Source: a virus
Reading direction: 5' to 3' (one strand)
Length of the DNA stretch: 64,000 bases
Virus record (IMG/VR): IMGVR_UViG_3300034684_000096
Coordinates: 1-64,000 of that record
Part shown: positions 42,480 to 50,938 of the stretch, one piece after another
Position numbering within the stretch: position 1 is the stretch's first letter
Layout: each line of letters starts with the position of its first letter
The notes under the pieces: model-generated
The model's input: the letters and a program-made list of their open reading frames with translations, nothing else
The model's database searches: none
What the model was told of the DNA's origin: nothing
Translations under genes and position numbers: made by a program

Positions 42480-43586
42480 TTACAACGTCTCCTTATTTCC
42501 AGCAAACCATAGCTGGTAACTTCTACTCTTAGCTTTAAAACCAATACTCTGGTCAGTCATACTTCTCCACACCAAGCCTTCCCTAGGCACATCAGCCAAT
42601 ACACTTGTACCTTCGCAATCTTTCAATACTTCATCCAATGTATCAGGCAAGGTAACTCCTGTACCTACAAGCGGTACCATTAAAAGGTCGTGCTTAAAAC
42701 AGAATTGTTGCAACTCATTGAAATTAAATGCTTCCCCTGTATCAACATCTGTGACCTTATAGACAAACAACATAGGCATCTTCAACCCATAAATATTCTT
42801 CTGAACATCTGGACCGCAAACCTCACCCTGTATACAAAGATTACGTTTTTCGCTCCTAAGAATTCTCTCAAGTCCGTATATCTTACCGACTCTAGCCCAT
42901 AGGTTATTGTCGTTAGAATTACGAATTACATTGTGAGAAAACACTAGATACTTCCTTCGCTTTCCATAGAGTAGCCATGCTCCGGCACTTCCCTCACACT
43001 TTTCGGTCACATAAAAACGCTCATCTGGTCTCTGCTCTTTATATGCATTAAACAACTTCTCAATATTCGTTTCATCAGACTTCTGTACTGTTTCTGGGTA
43101 CTGCCTAATTTTCTTACCACGAATCTTTGCATACAGTTTTCTAAACCACTTGAACCGCATGAAAAACAGCATAATAGGGTTCTTATGTTTATTCTGAATC
43201 TGTTGCTTACCCTGTAGTTCCTCTGGGTCATATTTACGAATACCTAGTACCTCCGATACATCAGCACCCTCTTTAATTACAAAGTCTTCTGGAAGAATGT
43301 CCAAATTGAATGCAATGCCCGAAGAGTACATCCCACACATTTTCATGTTTCTAATTCTGAACCCATCATACAGTTTAGAATATGAATTTTTTCTTAAAAA
43401 CTCAAACTCTGGTTTAACAGGAAGCAAGGTGTCGTAAAAAATATAAACACACAAATCTCCTTCTTTAAACTGGTCTTTCTGTACAATAACCGGATAGTTT
43501 TCAATCGTTGCTTTCACAACCCTATCATACTTTGGAATAGGTTCAATCTTCTGAACCTTTGCTATAATTGCTAAATCTCTTGCCAT
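42480..43586 (-). CDS. DraRnl (Rnl5)-type RNA ligase
   Basis: A 368-residue ligase. The N-terminal 120 residues form an OB-like module (VQKIEPIPKYDRVVKATI; FKEGDLCVYIFYDTLLP), as in Deinococcus Rnl and related phage enzymes. The nucleotidyltransferase part has motif I YVTEKCEGS with the AMP-accepting Lys196, motif III LCIQGEVCGP (Glu255), motif IV REGLVWR (336-341) and motif V GFKAKS (Lys351, Lys353). It seals 3'-OH/5'-phosphate RNA nicks. Together with RtcB it covers both chemistries of RNA repair. Confidence 0.83.
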   Translation of the reverse strand: MARDLAIIAKVQKIEPIPKYDRVVKATIENYPVIVQKDQFKEGDLCVYIFYDTLLPVKPEFEFLRKNSYSKLYDGFRIRNMKMCGMYSSGIAFNLDILPEDFVIKEGADVSEVLGIRKYDPEELQGKQQIQNKHKNPIMLFFMRFKWFRKLYAKIRGKKIRQYPETVQKSDETNIEKLFNAYKEQRPDERFYVTEKCEGSAGAWLLYGKRRKYLVFSHNVIRNSNDNNLWARVGKIYGLERILRSEKRNLCIQGEVCGPDVQKNIYGLKMPMLFVYKVTDVDTGEAFNFNELQQFCFKHDLLMVPLVGTGVTLPDTLDEVLKDCEGTSVLADVPREGLVWRSMTDQSIGFKAKSRSYQLWFAGNKETL

Positions 43587-43662
43587 TGTATTACCTCTAT
43601 TATTTGTTTTATGAAATACGACTCAATATTTATAAAAATTCTTCACGTACATGCTACTTTTA

Positions 43663-43908
43663 TTAAATAATATTTCCACGAACGTCAATTTTCTTTCCTG
43701 TCTTTAGTGCTTCATATATCTCACCAATGCGCTCTGGTTTTGCAACAATATTATAGCAACGCTCAATGTGTTTATTTTTATTACTTCTTTCATACAAGCT
43801 ATGGTCACTTACTCTATATCTTCTACCCCTTATGGTAAAATAAAATGAGTTATTACATTTATTAATACGATTCTCCCAACAAAATTGTTCAATATCATAT
43901 TCATCCAT
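43663..43908 (-). CDS. hypothetical protein
   Basis: An 81-residue basic protein with FYFTIRGRRYRVSDHSLYERS and NIVAKPERIGEIYEALKTG. Proteins with this 'Y-R-V-S-D-H' phrase are found in other phages. Function unknown. The 76 bases between it and the RNA ligase hold no gene. Confidence 0.55.
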   Translation of the reverse strand: MDEYDIEQFCWENRINKCNNSFYFTIRGRRYRVSDHSLYERSNKNKHIERCYNIVAKPERIGEIYEALKTGKKIDVRGNII

Positions 43909-43912
43909 TATT

Positions 43913-44128
43913 CTACAACTCCTCTGCCTTCTTCCTACTTATTTCATACTCATGTTTTTTATATTCTTCATGAAATGATTTATATGCATCTAATGATTCA
44001 CATGCATAGTCACCAGTTACTTTGCATCTATTACATTCACATCTATACCTAGGTATACCAAATCTTGTGTAGTCCCTACATAAGAATATCTTTCCTCCAC
44101 ACTTACACAACTCAATATATTTTCTCAT
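43913..44128 (-). CDS. zinc-ribbon protein
   Basis: A 71-residue protein with C-K-C-G near residue 8 and C-E-C-NRC near residue 30, likely a zinc ribbon, then a basic helix (EEYKKHEYEISRKKAEEL). Not recognised further. Confidence 0.6.
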   Translation of the reverse strand: MRKYIELCKCGGKIFLCRDYTRFGIPRYRCECNRCKVTGDYACESLDAYKSFHEEYKKHEYEISRKKAEEL

Positions 44129-44131
44129 AAT

Positions 44132-44359
44132 TTACCCCCATGAAGAAAATATCAAATTGACGTACAAAATATTCCCACAAATGATAATTAGCAAAAGTCC
44201 TACGGTAATTAATGTTGCAGTCAAAGTAAATCTTCGTACAAATTTTTTAATAGCATAGGTATCACTACGCTTACTTTCTTCATATACTTTTTGTATAAAA
44301 CCAATATACCAAGTAGAAAACACAAGAAGCAAAATTCCTAATACTAAACCAAATAGCAT
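44132..44359 (-). CDS. two-helix membrane protein
   Basis: A 75-residue protein (LFGLVLGILLLVFSTWYIGF; FTLTATLITVGLLLIIICG). Function unknown. Confidence 0.6.
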   Translation of the reverse strand: MLFGLVLGILLLVFSTWYIGFIQKVYEESKRSDTYAIKKFVRRFTLTATLITVGLLLIIICGNILYVNLIFSSWG

Positions 44360-44373
44360 ATATATCCCTCACA

Positions 44374-44404
44374 TTAGGTACAGGCGTTTATTTTACACCT
44401 GTAC
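44374..44404. repeat. inverted repeat in an intergenic gap
   Basis: GGTACAGG and CCTGTACC arms around a 13-base loop, between the 44419 and 44132 genes. No T-run follows, so a protein-binding or RNA-processing site is as likely as a terminator. Confidence 0.5.
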
Positions 44405-44418
44405 CTTAGTACAAACAC

Positions 44419-44994
44419 TTAATTAAACACTTTTCCTAGTGGGTCACCGTACTTATCAACAAAGTAATACATACAATGTTCTGTGTTGTTAAATTGCAAC
44501 ATTTTATCAGCACCATCATTTCTTACAAAAGCCAAAGTAAATCCATTAATAGTATTAGCAAATGCAAGTCTATACTCTTCATCATCCAACCCATAAACTG
44601 GTGTGTTGAAATATTCTTTTACAAATTCTTCAATAGTATATGGGTGATATAGTGTTGCTGGTGCAAGAGTAAATGAATCTGGTTCAAATCCTTGCTTTAG
44701 CAATACCTTTGCTACCTTATTAATTTCAGTCAACATGAGTAATGTGGTATTACTAAACATGTTTCCATAATCCAAACTCGTAGATACCTCATTCGCAAGA
44801 AATGCATCAGCTCTCTTTTCTGCAATTTCACGACCTGTTTTTCTACTAAATCGTTTAAAATCTTGCGCAGAAAGTGTACTCCACCCTACTACATACCTAT
44901 TTGTTCCTTCTCTGAGTTTAAAGCACAGAGACCCGACCCACTGCCCATGATACTTCACATGTACAAATACTTTTCCATCTTTGTCAAATTTCAT
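44419..44994 (-). CDS. hypothetical protein
   Basis: A 191-residue protein. Starts MKFDKDGKVFVHVKYHGQWVG, then a helical middle (MLTEINKVAKVLLKQGFEP). Not recognised. Confidence 0.5.
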   Translation of the reverse strand: MKFDKDGKVFVHVKYHGQWVGSLCFKLREGTNRYVVGWSTLSAQDFKRFSRKTGREIAEKRADAFLANEVSTSLDYGNMFSNTTLLMLTEINKVAKVLLKQGFEPDSFTLAPATLYHPYTIEEFVKEYFNTPVYGLDDEEYRLAFANTINGFTLAFVRNDGADKMLQFNNTEHCMYYFVDKYGDPLGKVFN

Positions 44995-44998
44995 TTAC

Positions 44999-45520
44999 TT
45001 ACTCCTCATTCTCAAAATCATCTTCATTAAAACATTCTTCGAAACATTTGTCAAGCTCTGATTCATCAATACTCAACGCTTTTACAATCTTTTTCACTTG
45101 ATTCAAATCACTTTCTGTTGCCTTCTCGTACCCTTGTCTAAAGATATATGCTGTATACCTACATTCGTCAATGTATTCCCCACTATCAATATCCAGAACT
45201 AAGTCTTTTGTGTAATCAATTGGTTGCCCGTAGCTATCAATATATTCTATAGCCTTAATCCTTATTACATCTAGATTTACTTCTTCCCCTTTAATAGTAA
45301 ATGGAGCTTTAAACAAGGTGACTTCCCAGTTCTCTGGCTCAACTGAACAAATCAGTGAAAGTTTACCAACCACTTCATGCAACTCTTTTGTCTCATAACT
45401 ACTAGAGTTAAACAAAGGACTAGTCTTTACTTTCCTTCTATGTCGTTCGATAACCCCAATTTCATTCTCGGTATCCTCAATAAAGTAGATATCCATGTGC
45501 CCATTAATCAGATACTGCAT
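44999..45520 (-). CDS. hypothetical protein
   Basis: A 173-residue acidic protein (beta-rich first part, helical and acidic C-terminus ELDKCFEECFNEDDFENEE). Not recognised. Confidence 0.5.
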   Translation of the reverse strand: MQYLINGHMDIYFIEDTENEIGVIERHRRKVKTSPLFNSSSYETKELHEVVGKLSLICSVEPENWEVTLFKAPFTIKGEEVNLDVIRIKAIEYIDSYGQPIDYTKDLVLDIDSGEYIDECRYTAYIFRQGYEKATESDLNQVKKIVKALSIDESELDKCFEECFNEDDFENEE

Positions 45521-45523
45521 AAT

Positions 45524-45991
45524 TTACACCTCTTCTTCAGTAGTTTCTTCAACTTCTGGTTCTTCACCATTCATTTTTGCTAACGTTTCTAAATCCCACA
45601 CATCTCCCTCCTTCATTAAATCACCAAGAAACCTTGGTTGCAATGACTTTACTTCCAGTACTTCAAATTTCCAAAAAGCCTCAAGAATGAACAAGTCAAT
45701 TATTCCCTGTTCCCACTGGCTAATTGCTTTCTCATATAGTTTACCGAATACATCAGTAACTATAGTTGAAGCATACCACTGATTCTTCTTTTTGTCAATA
45801 GTTACTGTGTCTTTAAAACCAAATAAATCCAAATCATAAAGTATTGACTCAAAAGCTTTAGCCGAAGTATTTTTAGGGACCGAATCAAAGGTATGGTGTT
45901 CAATCAGTTCTCCTTTCTTGAGATTATCAATATCCTTCCCTAGTGCCTTGTACCCATAGAGATTTAGCACACATCTATATTGTTTCTTCAT
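45524..45991 (-). CDS. hypothetical protein
   Basis: A 155-residue protein; ATG 45991 overlaps the upstream stop (ATGA). CVLNLYGYKALGKDIDNLKKGELIEHHTF at the N-terminus and a very acidic end. Not recognised. Confidence 0.5.
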   Translation of the reverse strand: MKKQYRCVLNLYGYKALGKDIDNLKKGELIEHHTFDSVPKNTSAKAFESILYDLDLFGFKDTVTIDKKKNQWYASTIVTDVFGKLYEKAISQWEQGIIDLFILEAFWKFEVLEVKSLQPRFLGDLMKEGDVWDLETLAKMNGEEPEVEETTEEEV

Positions 45992-46320
45992 TCGCCCCAC
46001 TTCCTTGTTGATTCTTTTAGTTTGTACAGTCTTTTCTCTACGTCTGCTTTCCTTTCCCTAATTACGTCGTATTCTTCTTCTAATTCTTTAAGTTCAATAG
46101 GGAACTCTTTTACTTCACTGAACGTACTTACCATAAATTCTACTTGCTCAGTATATCCTTTAGCACTGCATCTAGCACAAAGGTATGGAAATGCTATTTC
46201 TTCCCCATGATACTTACACACTTTAGTGTCATCATAGGCGATAAACACCACTTCTTCCCAATCACTATCTTTTGCAATCCTAGCTAAAACTGGTTCGCCA
46301 AGTTTAAACTCACAACTCAT
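45988..46320 (-). CDS. hypothetical protein, paralogue of the 46334 product
   Basis: A 110-residue protein from ATG 46320, after GAGAGG. SCEFKLGEPVLARI ... YHGEEIAFPYLCARC (possible zinc pair) is followed by a helix rich in Lys and Glu (ELEEEYDVIRERKADVEKRL). The front part is similar to the upstream small protein, and even the leader bases before the ATG are conserved. Confidence 0.55.
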   Translation of the reverse strand: MSCEFKLGEPVLARIAKDSDWEEVVFIAYDDTKVCKYHGEEIAFPYLCARCSAKGYTEQVEFMVSTFSEVKEFPIELKELEEEYDVIRERKADVEKRLYKLKESTRKWGE

Positions 46321-46333
46321 ATTAATTACCTCT

Positions 46334-46516
46334 CTATTTTTCTTCAATAAATGTACCAGCATGGAATTTTATCACTTGTTCACGACTAGTGCCATTGGTC
46401 TTAGTACGAATATACGGAAACACCTCTTCTTCCCCGTGATTTATCTGTACTTTTATTCTACCACACGTAAAAGATGGGTTTTTATCTGACTGCCCTACTT
46501 TAAACTCACCGCTCAT
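46334..46516 (-). CDS. small hypothetical protein, paralogue of the 45988 product
   Basis: A 60-residue protein: SGEFKVGQSDKN ... NHGEEEVFPYIRTKTNGTSREQVIKFHAGTF. It matches the start of the 45988 product in layout, so a tandem duplication with loss or gain of the C-terminal helix is likely. Confidence 0.55.
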   Translation of the reverse strand: MSGEFKVGQSDKNPSFTCGRIKVQINHGEEEVFPYIRTKTNGTSREQVIKFHAGTFIEEK

Positions 46517-46548
46517 ATTGATTACCTCTCTATCTTACTCTCATTTGC

Positions 46549-46623
46549 ATGAGGATTGTCTGTACTGTATCTTCTATATAAAGTTAATAAACTATTTAAC
46601 TTATTATAACAAATGCAGTACAG
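46549..46623. repeat. inverted repeat before the 46516 start
   Basis: TCTGTACTG (about 46,549-46,557) and CAGTACAGA (about 46,615-46,623) flank an A+T-rich gap that contains an extended -10-like TGTTATAAT on the minus strand. Probable regulatory region. Confidence 0.45.
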
Positions 46624-46630
46624 ATTCATT

Positions 46631-47230
46631 TTACACTATTTCCCAGCTTACCAGAAAATCCTTCTCAACCTTTGATTTAATCCACAAAAACAATCCTTTC
46701 CCTACATACGGTTTTGTATGCATAGTACTGTATACTGGTATCTTATACCCATAGGGAATATCCCCAGTGAAGTTCAACCAGAAATTATACAATTTAAACT
46801 TCAAGTACTGCCCCCACTTTTCTACATTATTGGTAGGGAAATACCCACAGTAATGTATATACCAAGCCAACCTTTCATCATATTTAATAGGATACACAAC
46901 CTCTTTCATTGCTTCCTTCACTTGCCAATCTTGTATATCCTCAATAGGTCGGTCACTCCGGTACAACAACTGTGCTCTAGATGGTTTGAACTTATCGATA
47001 TTATTGAATGGCTGAGCAAACAACTGGAAATATCTCTTACCATCATCTTCTTCCACCATCCATAATCCAAACAGCCATCTCTTAAGACCCTTTACTTGAA
47101 AATGTATAACAGAATACTCGTCAAACGCGAAGACAAAATAGCTATTGTGAAAAACAATGTCTTTCATGACAAATTTATGATTTTTCATCATATCACAAAA
47201 CATGTCGAACAATTCTTTTCGTCTTTCCAT
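46631..47230 (-). CDS. hypothetical protein
   Basis: A 199-residue, Trp/Tyr/Phe-rich protein (GLKRWLFGLWMVEEDDGKRYFQLFAQP; LAWYIHYCGYFPTNNVEKWGQYL). It has a strong promoter. Not recognised. Confidence 0.55.
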   Translation of the reverse strand: MERRKELFDMFCDMMKNHKFVMKDIVFHNSYFVFAFDEYSVIHFQVKGLKRWLFGLWMVEEDDGKRYFQLFAQPFNNIDKFKPSRAQLLYRSDRPIEDIQDWQVKEAMKEVVYPIKYDERLAWYIHYCGYFPTNNVEKWGQYLKFKLYNFWLNFTGDIPYGYKIPVYSTMHTKPYVGKGLFLWIKSKVEKDFLVSWEIV

Positions 47231-47251
47231 CTCTTATCTCCTTATATCTCC

Positions 47252-47280
47252 ATTATACACCAGTGTTGTCTACTTGTCAA
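47252..47280 (-). promoter_or_regulatory. promoter
   Basis: TTGACA and consensus TATAAT, spacer 17 bp, for the 47230 gene and probably the genes down to the RNA ligase. Confidence 0.82.
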
Positions 47281-47283
47281 GAG

Positions 47284-47670
47284 TTATTCTTCAACTTTTT
47301 TAAAATCCAATGAAGGGATAAACCAATCGTCATCTATGATATGACCAATAGCATAGATTTTGTTCCAATCACTGTATATCCTCACTGTTTTACCCTTCAA
47401 ATCTTCCCATCTATCTACTCCTGCAATCTCCAATACTCGGTAAATAAAATGCCCAGCAAACGAATTTACATTATGGTAGGTATATTCTGGTGGTAGGTAT
47501 AATGACCATCCACCAAATGCTTGATAAAAGCCGTCCTCCACCTGTGTGCCAATGAAACACGAAAGTATTCCATGGTCCTCAATCTCCAGCATTACATTAT
47601 CGATAACTGCATTCTTAATAGTAGCTTTCTCAGTAACAGGCAAATCATTCTTTGTTGTCTTATATACCAT
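47284..47670 (-). CDS. hypothetical protein
   Basis: A 128-residue beta-rich protein (DNVMLEIEDHGILSCFIG; VRIYSDWNKIYAIGHIIDDDWF). Proteins with the last phrase are seen in phages, function unknown. Overlaps the 47660 gene. Confidence 0.5.
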   Translation of the reverse strand: MVYKTTKNDLPVTEKATIKNAVIDNVMLEIEDHGILSCFIGTQVEDGFYQAFGGWSLYLPPEYTYHNVNSFAGHFIYRVLEIAGVDRWEDLKGKTVRIYSDWNKIYAIGHIIDDDWFIPSLDFKKVEE

Positions 47671-48223
47671 ATTGAACCTCCTTTATTGGTTCATACATTA
47701 ATCGGTACACATAATCTTCATGATTAGTTCCAACTTCCAAACCAGTATACAATGTAGCAATCTCTTTATCTACACTATATACTTTACGTACATGCATATA
47801 TGACTTAGCAAGAAACGGTTCATCTGACATGTATTGCTCAATGTAATCTGGTGATACACAATAATGAAACAACATACCTTCAACAACCGAAGCCCCTAGA
47901 TAAAACGTAGGTACCCAACTTTCACTATTTGATTCTCTACACATTACTACCTGTCCGTAATCATACTCATACGGTTCATCAATGATTTTTCTTTGCGTAC
48001 TTTTTAGTTTTACAAGGTCTTCCTTGTATTTATTCTGCGCTAGAATATCCACTAGTTCAGCAATTGTGTATGTTTTATTGTCACTACAATTCATAAACTG
48101 CTCTTGACATGATGAATCAGAAAATCCACCAAGTATACCAAACACTTTAATAAACTCTGGCATTGTCAATATTGCATACCTATTTTCACTTACTTTCAAT
48201 GAAACTGCTATTGTAGCCATCAA
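47660..48223 (-). CDS. hypothetical protein
   Basis: A 187-residue protein (MATIAVSLKVSENRYAIL; YTIAELVDILAQNKYKEDLVKL). Not recognised. About 80 bases upstream contain TGATACAAT on the minus strand, a possible weak promoter. Confidence 0.5.
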   Translation of the reverse strand: MMATIAVSLKVSENRYAILTMPEFIKVFGILGGFSDSSCQEQFMNCSDNKTYTIAELVDILAQNKYKEDLVKLKSTQRKIIDEPYEYDYGQVVMCRESNSESWVPTFYLGASVVEGMLFHYCVSPDYIEQYMSDEPFLAKSYMHVRKVYSVDKEIATLYTGLEVGTNHEDYVYRLMYEPIKEVQYGI

Positions 48224-48303
48224 TTACTCCTTATATTATGATTGTATCATTCCCATAAAAATATTCACTCTAACTATAATATGTAAAGAGAGTATATATT
48301 TTA

Positions 48304-48624
48304 TCAATTCTTTGGAAAAGAATCAATGATTCTTTTTGCAAGTTCTTTTGCGCTTCCCTTGTAAGCAATTTTATTTGCTTCCTTATCCCCCATGTCTGGA
48401 ACAAGTGCATCCCCTAGGGCAATATTGATATCCAACACGTAAGTAACAATATGAATTACTTTCAACAGCTTGATATAGTCATCTGGATAAAAATTGCTGT
48501 CCTCCGGTACTACATAGATATGGTCATCTGGACTGTCTATCCACTGCTCTTGATACTCCCCATTTCCCAAATTCTTCACATCGCTGGTTACAAATCTAAA
48601 CGCTTTTGTAATACTTACTTTCAC
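48304..48624 (-). CDS. hypothetical protein
   Basis: A 106-residue protein with GTG start overlapping the upstream stop, after AAGGAG. WIDSPDDHIYVVPEDSNFYPDDYIKLLKVI is conserved-looking but not recognised. Confidence 0.5.
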   Translation of the reverse strand: MKVSITKAFRFVTSDVKNLGNGEYQEQWIDSPDDHIYVVPEDSNFYPDDYIKLLKVIHIVTYVLDINIALGDALVPDMGDKEANKIAYKGSAKELAKRIIDSFPKN

Positions 48625-48896
48625 ATAATACTCCTTATATGTTTTATATATGCATCATATATTTCATTAAAATACATATTTCTTTCTTCAGTGCTTTCAA
48701 ACACTCCCTTGTAGTTATCAGAAAATCGATGCTGGTATATTGATTCACCGCTTTCATCTGGATACCATGCACTTAATCCCCCATAGCGCAATCTTACATA
48801 TAGTACTTGCTTGCCTTTCCTATATATCTCGTATTGTTCTGGGCAACCACCACATGACATGGAAACATCAAACTCATTCAATTCAAAATTATTCAT
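48621..48896 (-). CDS. hypothetical protein
   Basis: A 91-residue protein. DVSMSCGGCPEQYEIYRKGKQVLYVRLRYGGLSAW is a beta-sheet with a Cys pair; similar small proteins occur in phages. It lies in the operon of the Mom-like gene. Function unknown. Confidence 0.55.
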   Translation of the reverse strand: MNNFELNEFDVSMSCGGCPEQYEIYRKGKQVLYVRLRYGGLSAWYPDESGESIYQHRFSDNYKGVFESTEERNMYFNEIYDAYIKHIRSIM

Positions 48897-49530
48897 TTAC
48901 TTTCCTCTCATCTTTTACAATCTCTTGTTTAAAAACAAACCCTAGTTCATAGTTTCTGTTCTCTCCCTTTGGGTAAGGAAGAACAGGATAGCGCATTTGC
49001 TCTTTCCACAATCTCCTTAACTTCTTATCACTGGTGCAAAAATACACATACCGATGTTTTGGTGTCCGTACTTTCCTCAATCCTGTTTGCTTACTATGTT
49101 TATAGTGTCTGGAATGTTTGTTTCCTTCAGTGTACATATCAGTACGCTTTTTTGTTACTCCAGTATACATAAAATTAGTAGCTTGGTATATGTACCCATT
49201 ATGATTCATCCCTGTATCAGAAAATGAAACCACAATCCAATTCTTACTTCTCAATGAACGTAAGCATAGGCCAACAAACTTACTTAACGGTTCAGTCAAA
49301 TCCTCTTCTCTACATAATCTATTCAATTCATATACAGAAGCCTTAAACTCCTCACCCATAATTCCCCTACATAAAGAAGGGCTTGCTGGTTTGCCGAACG
49401 TACATACCGCCATCAACCTGTCTTGGTCGTACCATCCATATGCTACCGACACAACAGGCTTTCTTCCACTGTAGTGTCTCGGTAGCAAAAAGTCAATAGC
49501 GGTTGTATAATCAATCTCCTTGAATACCAT
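48889..49530 (-). CDS. Mom-like DNA modification protein
   Basis: A 213-residue protein with features of the Mom family (GNAT-like fold; Mu Mom converts adenine to a carbamoylmethyl form that resists restriction). Seen: FLLPRHYSGRKPVVSVAYGWY, MAVCTFGKPAS, VYELNRLC and WIVVSFSDTGMNHNGYIYQATNFMYTG. The last two are the ELNRL and 'SFSD-x-x-x-x-x-x-G-x-I-Y-Q-A-x-N-F-x-Y-x-G' signatures. The C-terminal third is basic (HSRHYKHSKQTGLRK). Start ATG 49530 directly follows the stop of the metalloprotease-like gene. Protection of phage DNA is inferred. Confidence 0.75.
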   Translation of the reverse strand: MVFKEIDYTTAIDFLLPRHYSGRKPVVSVAYGWYDQDRLMAVCTFGKPASPSLCRGIMGEEFKASVYELNRLCREEDLTEPLSKFVGLCLRSLRSKNWIVVSFSDTGMNHNGYIYQATNFMYTGVTKKRTDMYTEGNKHSRHYKHSKQTGLRKVRTPKHRYVYFCTSDKKLRRLWKEQMRYPVLPYPKGENRNYELGFVFKQEIVKDERKVNE

Positions 49531-49531
49531 A

Positions 49532-50638
49532 CTATGTAAGATACAGGTTACTGTTCTTGGTACTAGAGATACCACCACGAATGGCTACGTTCTTTCCAGC
49601 ATTGATACCAGAATCATAAGCACCTCTATCACTGACATTTACCTTACTTCTCGTAGTCCTAAAACCACTGAAGCCGTAGATATACTGTTTTGCCAATTTA
49701 CCATTTTCTTCTTGATATTCCACAACTTCAGTACCTGTAGCTTCAACCTCCTGTTTTTTAAATCTTTCATGCATGGACCTAGATACGCCAGCATAGAAAG
49801 AAGTCTTTGAACCATAAGAGAAGTTATTACTCTTCTTTGCTTCCTTGTAGTATCTTTCCAGTTCCTTTTGCAAGTAATCAAAGAGATAAGAGGCAACCTC
49901 ACATTCTGTTTTTGTTCCATGAGCGTATGCTACACTTGCTACCCCATCATTAGACAACAAGAGCCAACAACCGGAAATTTTACAAGCGATATTTGCAACC
50001 GTCTTCAATTCTTGTGTATACTTCTTATACCTCACCAATCCTATGCGATAGATATTTGACTCATTATTTGAAGTATCATGGATACCATACGACTGCATAA
50101 GTTCTTTCGCTTTCGCCCAAGCTAAAGAAGCTTCATTCACATTATCACTTTCGGATAGCGCAAGTAGTTTCTTCACTTTATTCAATACATGGGAAGTCTG
50201 TTCAACTTGGGTAATCTTATGGGTCAATGAAGCATTACTTTGTTCAATACCTATAGCTTCACAAATGTACTTGAATGAACCATCATGTCCCATATGGTGG
50301 TACAATTGCTCGTCAATGAAATGTGCTACCTCATGCTCTACAACTTCCTTGAACGTATCATAGGATACACTCTCTGACAGCAATTCATCAGAAAAGAAGA
50401 AATGGTTGTTGTTATATTCTGCATGATAGTAACCAAGGCACTTCTCGGAATTAGGGCTAACCAAATTTGGTGAAAAAGTCACATAGTTTCTGTTAAAGTT
50501 CTTAGACAGGTAATGTGAAAAGACCATTGGCTTATCTTCAAGATTATTCCACTTACCTATCGTTGCAAGAATGATATCATCGGCAACCTTAGCCATGAAT
50601 TTTGTTCTCTTTGAATACTGCTCAAGTTTAAAAGTCAT
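49532..50638 (-). CDS. SprT-like/DUF2786 metalloprotease-like protein
   Basis: A 368-residue protein. Residues about 85-130 hold VVEHEVAHFIDEQLYHHMGHDGSF, where HEVAH is the HExxH zinc motif with a third His nearby, like SprT-type DNA-protein crosslink proteases. Residues about 150-190 (LNKVKKLLALSESDNVNEASLAWAKAKELM) are DUF2786. The C-terminal half (YLFDYLQKELERYYKEAKK; SFYAGVSRSMHERFKK) matches the domain usually following DUF2786. The pairing is known in phages. It shares an operon with the Mom-like gene. Confidence 0.78.
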   Translation of the reverse strand: MTFKLEQYSKRTKFMAKVADDIILATIGKWNNLEDKPMVFSHYLSKNFNRNYVTFSPNLVSPNSEKCLGYYHAEYNNNHFFFSDELLSESVSYDTFKEVVEHEVAHFIDEQLYHHMGHDGSFKYICEAIGIEQSNASLTHKITQVEQTSHVLNKVKKLLALSESDNVNEASLAWAKAKELMQSYGIHDTSNNESNIYRIGLVRYKKYTQELKTVANIACKISGCWLLLSNDGVASVAYAHGTKTECEVASYLFDYLQKELERYYKEAKKSNNFSYGSKTSFYAGVSRSMHERFKKQEVEATGTEVVEYQEENGKLAKQYIYGFSGFRTTRSKVNVSDRGAYDSGINAGKNVAIRGGISSTKNSNLYLT

Positions 50639-50658
50639 TTGTTTCTCCTTATACCTTC

Positions 50659-50687
50659 ATTCTACCATAGGTTAACTAGTCTGTCAA
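50659..50687 (-). promoter_or_regulatory. promoter for the metalloprotease-Mom operon
   Basis: TTGACA and TGGTAGAAT, spacer 17 bp. Confidence 0.82.
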
Positions 50688-50700
50688 GAGATATGAAGAA

Positions 50701-50889
50701 TTATTCTTCATCATTACCAAGCACTTCCTCAATATATTCAATTACTAGACCGTTATTCCATAACAACTCATCCATGTAGGCAATGTCCGTTAATGCTTCA
50801 TTTTTATCTACTGGAATAGATAAATCCCCATAAGCAAATTTCGTTGCTTCTGACTCTCTGATAAAATCTAATGCTTCTTGTTTTGTCAT
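50701..50889 (-). CDS. small acidic hypothetical protein
   Basis: A 62-residue protein from ATG 50889 after AAGGAAGAG. It is helical and acidic (EALTDIAYMDELLW; EYIEEVLGNDEE). Not recognised. Confidence 0.55.
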   Translation of the reverse strand: MTKQEALDFIRESEATKFAYGDLSIPVDKNEALTDIAYMDELLWNNGLVIEYIEEVLGNDEE

Positions 50890-50909
50890 CTTCTCTTCCT
50901 TATATATAC

Positions 50910-50938
50910 ATTCTACCATGGGTAAGAGATATTGTCAA
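50910..50938 (-). promoter_or_regulatory. promoter
   Basis: TTGACA and TGGTAGAAT, spacer 17 bp, overlapping the end of the upstream gene. Confidence 0.82.
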
